Origin: JBAZHE01 sp041652555 | Lineage (GTDB): Bacteria > Patescibacteriota > Patescibacteriia > Patescibacteriales > WJLG01 | Direction of reading: 5' to 3' | Length of the DNA: 34,534 bases | NCBI GenBank assembly: GCA_041652555.1 | Contig: JBAZHE010000013.1 | Span: forward strand, 1-34,534 | Shown here: one piece after another, positions 28,733 through 34,534 of the stretch | Numbering within the stretch: the stretch's first letter is position 1 | How the letters are laid out: every line of letters begins with the position of its first letter | Program-made: the position numbers and the translations under genes | Notes under the pieces: model-generated | Database searches by the model: none | Seen by the model: only the letters and a program-made list of their open reading frames with translations | Told to the model about the DNA's origin: nothing

Positions 28733-28760
28733 ACAGGAAACCTATTTCTTCCTGTTTTTT
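28733..28760 (+). terminator. Terminator between convergent genes
   Basis: ACAGGAA/TTCCTGT hairpin, then a T6 run. It lies between the polymerase gene and the convergent antirepressor gene, whose stop is 8 bases further on. Confidence 0.65.
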
Positions 28761-28767
28761 GTTTTGT

Positions 28768-29589
28768 TCAGACTGATTTGTCGGTGATGCGCAGTTTGGT
28801 ATAATATTGATGGTAGTCGGGTGTGCGATCTGGGATTTCGGCCAAACTTCTCCCGCGAACAATTAAGTCATCTCTGATTTTGCAAAGCATCTCATATCTA
28901 ATTTGTATACCAAATTTGAGTCGTATAAATCCGTCATTTTGCTCTTCGAGTTTTTCTAATAAATCTAACTGAGATTGCGATGCTGTATCACGCTGATTGC
29001 ACCCTGCTTCTTTTGCAGTTTTTCCAAATATAACTACATTTAACATATCCGCTTCTGTAGCATATACCAGCCATTTCATTTCGTCCGGAACATCATATAA
29101 CAAATGGTCTTTAATCGCGTCAGTCATACCCTTATACTTTAACTTAGTTGCCTCGCGCCGCGCCCACCATTGCGGAACTTTATAATAATCTAAATGTTTT
29201 CCAAATGTCTTGATAACATATCTTTGAAAATCTGAAACTTTTTCACCCACGGTTGGATCTTCCATGCGAGATGGTGTTATCTTCATTAAGTACATCGTCA
29301 TACCATCACGAGTTAAACACTTTAGTTTAACTTTACCACTCTTTGAAGTGGTTGACGTAACGTATACCACTGTAGAAAACTCACTAAATTCATTTTTGCC
29401 TCTTGAAAGGATTTTAGATTGGGTATCTTTATTAATTCCAAGTGCTTTTGAGATATCTGCTACCGGGATAACCCATCCCATATCAGCGGTGCATATGAAC
29501 CGCACTGGTATATTAAAGACTTCTCCTTCAATCATAAGTGGATCACCCGTTCTCAATGAGTGATCTTCTGCTCGTGTTATATCGAACAT
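28768..29589 (-). CDS. Antirepressor-like (P22-AR-N/Bro-N type) protein
   Basis: The 273-residue protein has an N-terminal domain like phage antirepressors: a strand pair (VFNIPVRFICTADMGWVIPV), ADISKALGINKD, then TRDGMTMYLMKI. The C-terminal half contains TEADMLNVVIFGKTAKE and NQRDTASQSQLDLLEKLE, which also occur in the product of 31531-32250 (KEANLINLVVFGKKA, NQRNTATSDQLRCLNR). Such proteins counteract a repressor in phages. The two paralogues enclose the Y RNA/Ro60 locus. The gene is transcribed away from it. Confidence 0.75.
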   Translation of the reverse strand: MFDITRAEDHSLRTGDPLMIEGEVFNIPVRFICTADMGWVIPVADISKALGINKDTQSKILSRGKNEFSEFSTVVYVTSTTSKSGKVKLKCLTRDGMTMYLMKITPSRMEDPTVGEKVSDFQRYVIKTFGKHLDYYKVPQWWARREATKLKYKGMTDAIKDHLLYDVPDEMKWLVYATEADMLNVVIFGKTAKEAGCNQRDTASQSQLDLLEKLEEQNDGFIRLKFGIQIRYEMLCKIRDDLIVRGRSLAEIPDRTPDYHQYYTKLRITDKSV

Positions 29590-29660
29590 ATATACATGTA
29601 GTTTTATTAGAATAAATGTTCACTTATAGTCCATTACTTAAAATTTACAAATGCGAAACT

Positions 29661-29668
29661 TTTAAATA
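29661..29668 (+). promoter_or_regulatory. TATA box for the Y6-Y7-Ro60 locus
   Basis: TTTAAATA, with a start expected around 29687-29692, just before the outer stem of Y6 (29697). Confidence 0.55.
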
Positions 29669-29696
29669 CTTGCGCGTTGACCTATTGTATGTCAAA

Positions 29697-29764
29697 ACAG
29701 GTTGGGCAGCAAAGGGATACTTCAATGAAAATGAAACAAAGCCCGATGCGACTTGATCTCCTGT
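29697..29764 (+). ncRNA. Y RNA-like element 6 (minimal, next to Ro60)
   Basis: The outer stem ACAGG/CCTGT encloses the 12-nt spacer TTGGGCAGCAAA, GGG, ATACTTC, a short A-rich loop, CCC, an 8-nt segment and TTGATCT. At 68 nt it is as compact as Y4. It lies 209 bases upstream of the Ro60 gene on the same strand, with its own TATA box, as many bacterial Y RNA genes do. Its 3' strand CTTGAT resembles the CUUGAC on the 3' strand of animal Y RNAs near the Ro-binding bulge. Confidence 0.7.
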
Positions 29765-29777
29765 AGACATTAATATT

Positions 29778-29914
29778 GGGATGGTAGCTTAGCCCGGTAG
29801 AGCGCATAAATTTCTCTAATCGCTTGACCTCTAATAAGCAATTATTAGCTGGGTAGATGTGAGTTACTTCGATTTGTAATCGTGAGATCGAGAGTTCGAA
29901 TCTCTCCCGTCCCG
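29778..29914 (+). ncRNA. Y RNA-like element 7, permuted, in a tRNA-like RNA
   Basis: The tRNA-like frame has acceptor GGGATGG/CCGTCCC, D arm GCTT/GAGC, T arm GAGAG/CTCTC with loop TTCGAAT, discriminator G. In the anticodon region CTC, TAATCGC, TTGACCT, a stem CTAATAA/TTATTAG capped by GCAA, the TGGG spacer, GAG and TTACTTC form a complete Y module in reversed order. A hairpin CGATTTGTAATCG follows. Cutting out 63 nt could give a tRNA-Thr(TGT) stem CACGA/TCGTG, but no bulge-helix-bulge forms and Thr needs U73, so I favour a Y RNA. It ends 58 bases before Ro60. Confidence 0.65.
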
Positions 29915-29929
29915 TAAATTAAGTCTACT

Positions 29930-29937
29930 TTTTTTTG
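29930..29937 (+). terminator. T tract after Y7
   Basis: T8 follows the acceptor end of Y7 at 15 bases. It could end the Y7 transcript partly, leaving read-through into Ro60. Confidence 0.45.
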
Positions 29938-29953
29938 GAGATCTGCCCGCGAC

Positions 29954-29971
29954 CTGCAGTCAGGAGTGCAG
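29954..29971 (+). promoter_or_regulatory. Hairpin holding the Ro60 ribosome binding site
   Basis: CTGCA (29954-29958) pairs with TGCAG (29967-29971); the loop GTCAGGAG contains the Shine-Dalgarno-like AGGAG. The stem ends one base before ATG 29973. Confidence 0.5.
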
Positions 29972-29972
29972 C

Positions 29973-31499
29973 ATGTCAACATTTAACAAGAAGGTTTCTA
30001 CCTCAAAAAAGTTAGAATCGCACCCAAGTGCAACAAAGAACCACGAGGACGCACTTGCATTTAAGATGTCACCAAAGCTCGATCTGTACACTAGAGTAGC
30101 AACATGTCTCTATGGTCAGGACAAATTTTACGTAACCGGAAAGCAGGCAGACTCCGAACTTCAGTCAGTTCTGTCAACGGTAATCGCAGAAGATCCAAAG
30201 TTTGTTCTTGATCTTGCAAAGTATACCCGCAATAAATTGTACCTCAGGTCGGTTCCACAGGTGTTACTTGCAGAAGTTTTCAATCAGTCACCCGGAACTG
30301 TTGGTGCATACAAGTATGTTCCTGAAGTAGTGAAACGTGCAGATGAAATCACCGAGGTGCTCGCTTACCAGTTAAACAGAAATGCTGCAACAGGGACACG
30401 TGGTGATGGTCAGAAGAAGATTCCCAAGTCACTACAGAAGGGACTTCGACTCGCAATGCAGAACTTCGGAGAGTATCACTACGCTAAGTACAACAAAGAT
30501 GGCGAAGTTACCTTCAAGGACGCAATGACACTCGTGCGACCAAAGCCAAAAGATTCTGCACAGGCAGCAATCTTCGAAAAACTCGTAAATGGCGAGTCGC
30601 TTCCAATCCCGGATACATGGGAGATGATCACCACAATAAAGGGATCAAACAAAGCAAGTTGGGAAGAGGCCGCAGAAAAGACTCCGTACATGGCTACAAT
30701 TAGGAATTTAAACAATTTCCTTCGGAATGATATCGGGAACCTCGATGTTGTAATTGATCGTCTTACCAATGAGGCACAGGTTCTCAAATCAAAACAGCTT
30801 CCGTTTAGGTTCTACTCTGCATATCGCGAGATCCAGAACAATGCCAAGGATAGCAGAACAAATAAGGTTCTTGATGCAATCGACACTGCTATGGAAATCT
30901 CAATAAAAAATGTTCCAAATGCAGGTGGAAAAACCGCTGTGCTTGTGGATCTTTCAGGGTCAATGCAAAGCAAAGTATCTGGAAAATCAACCGTTAGCAT
31001 GAGAGAAATCGCATCTGTCTTCGGTGCAATATCTTCAAAGGTCTTCGATGACTGCGTATTCTACGGATTCGGTGACACTTCCAAGGTAATTCCGCTTTCG
31101 AAGAGAAGTTCAATCATCGATAATGTCGAAAAAATCAACCAGACAAATGTTGGATGTTCAACAAATGCGCATCTACCAGTCCTTGACATGATAAAAAATG
31201 GCACCGATGTAGATCGCATAATCCTGTTCAGTGATATGCAGTGCTATAACAGCGGATATAGTGGAACATCCAGCGGATATTCATATGGATACGATGTAAC
31301 ACCAGCATTCTTCGACTACCGCAAGAAAGTAAATCAGAACACAAAACTGTATTCCATCGACCTCACCGGATATGGAACTGTCAAGTGGCCCGAAAACACT
31401 CGTGGTATCTACACAATCAGTGGATGGAGCAACAGCATCTTCAACTTCATCGATGCAGTAGAAAAGGGTGAGAAGGATATCCTTTCCCTCATCAATTAA
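29973..31499 (+). CDS. Ro60 / TROVE-domain protein
   Basis: The 508-residue protein is the ring-shaped RNA-binding protein of Ro ribonucleoprotein. Residues about 25-300 form the HEAT-like TROVE ring (LYTRVATCLYGQDKFYVTGK; AKYTRNKLYLRSVPQVLLAE; KIPKSLQKGLRLAMQNFGEY; LPFRFYSAYREI). Residues about 318-500 are a vWA domain with MIDAS DLSGSM at 326-331, T of CSTNAH and SDMQ. In bacteria Rsr/Ro60 pairs with Y RNA and with RNases in RNA quality control. Here two Y RNA-like genes precede it. Codon use is biased to C/G third bases, unlike most neighbours. The Tyr/Gly/Ser-rich insert near 425-440 is unusual. Confidence 0.93.
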   Translation: MSTFNKKVSTSKKLESHPSATKNHEDALAFKMSPKLDLYTRVATCLYGQDKFYVTGKQADSELQSVLSTVIAEDPKFVLDLAKYTRNKLYLRSVPQVLLAEVFNQSPGTVGAYKYVPEVVKRADEITEVLAYQLNRNAATGTRGDGQKKIPKSLQKGLRLAMQNFGEYHYAKYNKDGEVTFKDAMTLVRPKPKDSAQAAIFEKLVNGESLPIPDTWEMITTIKGSNKASWEEAAEKTPYMATIRNLNNFLRNDIGNLDVVIDRLTNEAQVLKSKQLPFRFYSAYREIQNNAKDSRTNKVLDAIDTAMEISIKNVPNAGGKTAVLVDLSGSMQSKVSGKSTVSMREIASVFGAISSKVFDDCVFYGFGDTSKVIPLSKRSSIIDNVEKINQTNVGCSTNAHLPVLDMIKNGTDVDRIILFSDMQCYNSGYSGTSSGYSYGYDVTPAFFDYRKKVNQNTKLYSIDLTGYGTVKWPENTRGIYTISGWSNSIFNFIDAVEKGEKDILSLIN

Positions 31500-31530
31500 C
31501 TTTTTTAACATAATCAACTCATATAATTAT

Positions 31531-32250
31531 ATGAGTGATACATTTCTCATACCATTTACATTCGATGGTGAACCAATCGATATGGTAATGTTAGATGATT
31601 TAACTGTTGGTTTTACTACCCATCATCTTGCAATTGCACTAGATACAGATGAAAAATACATTAAGCAATTATTGCAGCGGAATCACGAATTATTCGATGA
31701 TTCTACCTTTCGCTGCAAGATGCATCATTTGGGAGCAATGCGAGTAATTACCTGTTTAAAGAAAGATGCGGTCATAACTTTAGTAACACTCCTTGATTAT
31801 CATAGATATCCGGAAAATAAGAAACAGCGCATAATTTCATTCAGGAAGTGGTCATCGAAAGTTATTGTTGATGTGATAGAAGGTAAGATTAGTGATGATG
31901 TTATCACATGGATTGCTGAGCGAAAAATAGCAAAAATGCTTTATCACACTCTCACTGATGCAGTTAAAGAAAAATGTGTTCCAGAAAATGCAAGTGAAAA
32001 AGAGAAACGTATGATTTATGGAAAAGAAGCTAATCTCATTAATTTGGTTGTATTTGGTAAGAAAGCAAATGGTGTAAATCAGAGAAATACAGCCACATCT
32101 GATCAATTAAGGTGTTTGAATAGGTGTCAGGGTGTATTGCCCGGATTGGTTCTTGCAGACATTCCATACAACAGACGGCTTGAAATTTTGCAGGAAGTTG
32201 TCGATAAGATTGTTATTGAATCAATGGATGATCAAAAGCAACTTTCATAA
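31531..32250 (+). CDS. Antirepressor-like protein, second paralogue
   Basis: ATG 31531 gives 239 residues; an earlier ATG at 31468 overlaps the Ro60 gene. The N-terminal domain (FLIPFTFDGEPIDMVMLDDL; HHLAIALDTDEKYIKQLL; CLKKDAVITLVTLLDY) has the antirepressor layout. The C-terminal half shares VVFGKKANGVNQRNTATSDQ with the product of 28768-29589. A hairpin GAAGTG/CACTTC (32303-32320) and a T run follow. It is probably a regulator of the same switch. Confidence 0.7.
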   Translation: MSDTFLIPFTFDGEPIDMVMLDDLTVGFTTHHLAIALDTDEKYIKQLLQRNHELFDDSTFRCKMHHLGAMRVITCLKKDAVITLVTLLDYHRYPENKKQRIISFRKWSSKVIVDVIEGKISDDVITWIAERKIAKMLYHTLTDAVKEKCVPENASEKEKRMIYGKEANLINLVVFGKKANGVNQRNTATSDQLRCLNRCQGVLPGLVLADIPYNRRLEILQEVVDKIVIESMDDQKQLS

Positions 32251-32302
32251 ACTTTTATGATTAATATATAAGTGAACAGATCCGATTGTTACGAATTGCA
32301 TT

Positions 32303-32337
32303 GAAGTGGATCCACACTTCATCGCCACCTATTTTTT
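32303..32337 (+). terminator. Hairpin and T run after the second antirepressor gene
   Basis: GAAGTG/CACTTC with a 6-nt loop, then T6 at 32332-32337, 12 bases on. Confidence 0.4.
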
Positions 32338-32385
32338 AACTAATCCTCGATAACATTATATAAAGATACAACGCATTTTATACTC

Positions 32386-32595
32386 ATGAGCTCGTTCGAC
32401 AAGCCAATGGTTACTGATAAAGCCAGAGAAGAAATGCAAAAAAATCAGGAAAACCCAACTCCCGGTTTTTTTAACAAAGTCAGAGCAGCGGGACGCGACA
32501 TTGTAGTTAAATGTAAAGCACTCTGCGGATACAAAACCGAAGACACAACCGAAGGCGACTGTGGATTCACTACTGGTGATTGTGATGGTAAGTAA
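32386..32595 (+). CDS. Hypothetical protein with Cys-rich end, 69 aa
   Basis: A TATATAAA box lies about 25 bases upstream of ATG 32386. The N-terminal half is helical and charged, and four cysteines lie in the second half (VKCKALCGYK, GDCGF, GDCDGK). It overlaps the secreted protein gene by 11 bases. Confidence 0.6.
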   Translation: MSSFDKPMVTDKAREEMQKNQENPTPGFFNKVRAAGRDIVVKCKALCGYKTEDTTEGDCGFTTGDCDGK

Positions 32596-33316
32596 GTTTA
32601 TACTACTTTCGATTATACTACTCTCAATGATCGCACTCCCGGTAATGGCAACTGACTCAACCTCACACATAGAAACCAGTGGAACGGCTGGATCAGTCAT
32701 TTCTTCGGGTGTAAGTGAAGTTGAGGTATCGGTTGGTGGCACTTATAACAGTATTAGCTCAAGTAGAAAAATGCTTACCCTTGGTAACACAAAATTTACC
32801 ACAAATCAGAACAGCACCAGCAAATATCACAACACACTCGATTCAAGTGATGAAGTGGAATTTGCCGATTTAGCAATCATAACTGATTCATACGGTATGG
32901 AAGATGCCAAGGATTCAACCGGTAAGTACAGTTATTTAGCTGACGATTCAACATCATCCGAGCAGAAAGTAAATGCCGAGTTTATCCAGATGGGATCAAA
33001 TGGCGGCAGGTATAAGAGCGCCGGAGTTGTGGACGATGCAAACATTACCACAAGCATGAGAGCAGAAGGTAACGCGGGATCAGTAACTGCAAAATACGCC
33101 TCGACAACCGCATCAAGTTTGATTGCAGGTAGCACGACTCCCAATTACCAGAAGAATGAGTATGGTTCAGTTACATGGCTCAACAAAAATGACACCGGTT
33201 ACGATGCAGCATTCGATTGGGTTTGGAAAGATTTCAGCGTCCCATTCGAAATCATTAACAACACCACAAGTGCGAATGTCACTAATGAGAGTGTAAACAT
33301 CACTCCCGCTTATTAA
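32585..33316 (+). CDS. Secreted Ser/Thr-rich protein
   Basis: ATG 32585 is preferred: GGTGAT lies 4 bases upstream, and the product then begins with a signal peptide (MVSKFILLSIILLSMIALPVMA). The mature 220 residues are rich in Ser, Thr, Asn and Gly with many N-x-S/T sites, a beta-rich pattern and little hydrophobic content, as in archaeal S-layer-like or virion spike proteins. It ends without a membrane anchor. No family recognised. Confidence 0.65.
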   Translation: MVSKFILLSIILLSMIALPVMATDSTSHIETSGTAGSVISSGVSEVEVSVGGTYNSISSSRKMLTLGNTKFTTNQNSTSKYHNTLDSSDEVEFADLAIITDSYGMEDAKDSTGKYSYLADDSTSSEQKVNAEFIQMGSNGGRYKSAGVVDDANITTSMRAEGNAGSVTAKYASTTASSLIAGSTTPNYQKNEYGSVTWLNKNDTGYDAAFDWVWKDFSVPFEIINNTTSANVTNESVNITPAY

Positions 33317-33399
33317 TTTTTATACTGATAAATGAGATGTCATTATATGTCATCTCAAAAACCTTTACATTTTTATAGATGTAAACCACATTTTATTTC

Positions 33400-33597
33400 A
33401 TGCGCAATTCACGCAAATTTACAAATAATATGGCTACGACTCTTGAAATGGTGGAAAAAGACAACAAGATCCTCAGAAAAGAAGTGCAGTTATTGCGAGA
33501 AGAAATAGATTTATTACGAACAAGAATACCACCCTGTCCTTGCGGATTTATTGAAACAAAATATTGCAATATAATATCAGACGACACGGAGGATTAG
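33400..33597 (+). CDS. Coiled-coil protein with CPC motif, 65 aa
   Basis: A leucine-zipper-like segment (KDNKILRKEVQLLREEIDLL) is followed by CPCGF and a later Cys, perhaps a zinc site. A TTTTATAG box lies about 25 bases upstream. Confidence 0.6.
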   Translation: MRNSRKFTNNMATTLEMVEKDNKILRKEVQLLREEIDLLRTRIPPCPCGFIETKYCNIISDDTED

Positions 33598-33628
33598 ATC
33601 ACATCCCGGCTTAAAAGTTTAGTCTAAC

Positions 33629-33650
33629 AAAGAAAGAAAGAAAGAGAAAG
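33629..33650. repeat. AAAG microsatellite
   Basis: About five AAAG/GAAA units in an A-rich strand; AGAGAAA can pair with TTTTCTCT just downstream. Confidence 0.7.
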
Positions 33651-33692
33651 ATTATTTTCTCTTCCTGCTTGTTCTTTGTGTTTGGGTGTGTC

Positions 33693-33710
33693 GTTAAGTA
33701 AAAACTTAAC
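33693..33710 (+). terminator. Hairpin GTTAAGT/ACTTAAC
   Basis: A perfect 7-bp stem with an AAAA loop between convergent genes. It may end either. Confidence 0.5.
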
Positions 33711-33778
33711 AATATAATATTGACTTTTCAACTATAAAAAAGTTATTAATAATATATCAATATTTTATTAAAAAATTA

Positions 33779-33982
33779 TTAGTAATGTCTAGAAGACAAA
33801 ATTTGTCCATTTTGAATGGTATAGAAGGGATTTCTGTCACCATATCCTTTTTCGAGGACAATTGTATAAGTGTTGTTTCCTTCTTCTTCGTTTCTATCAA
33901 CTTCACTAATAATGAACGCTGCATCCTCGTCTGATTCTCCAGCAACAAGCCACTGGCGTCCTTCTTCGTTAATTTTTCTCAT
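33779..33982 (-). CDS. Hypothetical acidic protein, 67 aa
   Basis: AAGGAG seven bases before the ATG sets the start. The sequence is beta-rich and acidic (WLVAGESDEDAAFIISEVDR; YTIVLEKGYGDRNPFY). It lies three bases after the membrane protein gene in the same operon. Confidence 0.65.
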   Translation of the reverse strand: MRKINEEGRQWLVAGESDEDAAFIISEVDRNEEEGNNTYTIVLEKGYGDRNPFYTIQNGQILSSRHY

Positions 33983-33985
33983 AAT

Positions 33986-34231
33986 TTACTCCTTAATAAA
34001 AATTCCTTTTAGTGCAGCATAGTGTGCCGATGCTTTCTTTCCTACCTTAATTAACTCCTCATCAGTGAGGTTTTTGTCAGCAAATCCTTCTTCAAATGCA
34101 GCAAGTCCCTCTAAATAAGGAACTACAACACCTGTTGCTTGATTTAATCTTATACTCTGGATAGCTGCTGTGACAATACCAATGAGAGCAACCACGGTTG
34201 GAATAATTACATTGAGATCCATTCCTTCCAT
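33986..34231 (-). CDS. Small membrane protein, 81 aa
   Basis: One N-terminal hydrophobic helix (LNVIIPTVVALIGIVTAAIQ) is followed by a helical soluble part (FADKNLTDEELIKVGKKASA). ATG 34231 and the internal ATG at 34222 are both possible starts. First of a two-gene operon. Confidence 0.6.
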   Translation of the reverse strand: MEGMDLNVIIPTVVALIGIVTAAIQSIRLNQATGVVVPYLEGLAAFEEGFADKNLTDEELIKVGKKASAHYAALKGIFIKE

Positions 34232-34313
34232 AGATCTATCTTATAGTATTTCCCATTTAATATATTATAAGTTTTATACAAAGGTTAATAAAGTAAATTA
34301 ACAATTATTATAT

Positions 34314-34534
34314 ATGAATCCTTTTGTATCAGTTTGTATATCTACTTTTAATCGATGTGATCAATTGGAAATAGCAGTAGAATCAATATTGCGACAAGAT
34401 TATCCACATTTAGAACTTGTAATATATGATAATGCAAGCAGTGATAATACCCCAGAATATCTTACTAAATTATCTGAAAAATACCCAAATATAAATGCAA
34501 TATGTAGAAAGGTTCCAAATCGAAATGCAATGCA
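34314..34534 (+). CDS. Family 2 glycosyltransferase, 5' part
   Basis: The gene runs off the right edge after 73 codons. The N-terminal Rossmann-type start VSVCISTFNRCDQLEIAVES, ILRQDYPHLELVIYDNASSD and the DNASSDNT nucleotide-sugar site are typical of GT2 (GT-A fold) enzymes. It probably modifies a surface glycoprotein or a modified base. The gene is read away from the minus-strand operon. Confidence 0.85.
   Translation, partial: MNPFVSVCISTFNRCDQLEIAVESILRQDYPHLELVIYDNASSDNTPEYLTKLSEKYPNINAICRKVPNRNAM

Noticed and set aside
29778..29914. Y7 as an ordinary tRNA-Thr(TGT) with a 63-nt intron at position 28/29
   Set aside because: The exon ends could join to CACGA/TCGTG, but no bulge-helix-bulge forms, the insert carries the full Y consensus, discriminator is G instead of T, and a good tRNA-Thr(TGT) already exists at 8803.
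1..34534. Bacterial phage origin
   Set aside because: Bulge-helix-bulge introns, A1:U72 Met tRNA, archaeal TATA boxes with leaderless starts and an archaeal-type PolB set argue for an archaeal host despite phage-like gene families.

Overview
The window is archaeal. Two tRNA genes carry introns at position 37/38 with bulge-helix-bulge splice sites. One tRNA-Met has the A1:U72 pair of archaeal initiators. Many genes have TTTATATA-type boxes about 25 bases before a leaderless start, and others use GGTGAT-type ribosome binding sites. The DNA is AT-rich, and small ORFs, TTG starts and ATGA overlaps are common. The gene content is that of a large virus or virus-like plasmid of a euryarchaeon, probably methanogen-related: family B DNA polymerase, T7-like DNA ligase, Sak4-like ATPase, Cas4-like nuclease, a probable ssDNA-binding protein, a DNA methyltransferase, two antirepressor-like proteins and many cysteine-rich or membrane microproteins. 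No capsid, portal or terminase gene was recognised, so virus versus plasmid stays open.

Layout. 1-5100: the end of one gene, a possible switching RNA, a PAS protein, small membrane proteins, a methyltransferase, a nucleotidyltransferase of the RNA-repair (RlaP) type and an HExxH protein. 5181-9850: tRNAs mixed with Y RNA-like elements, then a DIP1984 protein, a DHH phosphoesterase and zinc-ribbon microproteins. 9900-16100: a SLOG/DUF2493 protein, DNA ligase, two vWA proteins, an acidic protein, an unknown structured RNA (14090-14357) and Y element 5. 16200-19711: the main tRNA array, interspersed with stem-loop RNAs. 19719-28590: the replication and recombination genes, ending with DNA polymerase B. 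28768-32250: a Ro60 (TROVE) gene with two Y-like RNAs just upstream, flanked by two antirepressor paralogues. 32386-34534: a secreted protein, small proteins and the start of a GT2 glycosyltransferase. I count 30 tRNA genes, covering all 20 amino acids.

The main discovery candidate is a family of seven short RNA elements (Y1-Y7). Each has a covarying outer stem, a fixed 12-nt spacer beginning TTGGG, a 3-bp covarying helix, then TTACTTC or ATACTTC; the opposite strand has TTGATCT before the outer stem closes. Two lie directly upstream of the Ro60 gene, so I interpret the family as archaeal Y RNAs, the Ro60 ligands. Y5 carries a tRNA-like module (T arm and a 7-bp acceptor-like stem capped by a tetraloop), as in bacterial YrlA RNAs. 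Y3 and Y7 are circularly permuted: the Ro-type stem is capped and grafted into the anticodon position of a tRNA-like RNA whose acceptor ends are free. Together with the Ro60 protein, the RlaP-type enzyme, the DHH nuclease and the large tRNA set, this points to an RNA-surveillance or tRNA-economy system carried by the element.
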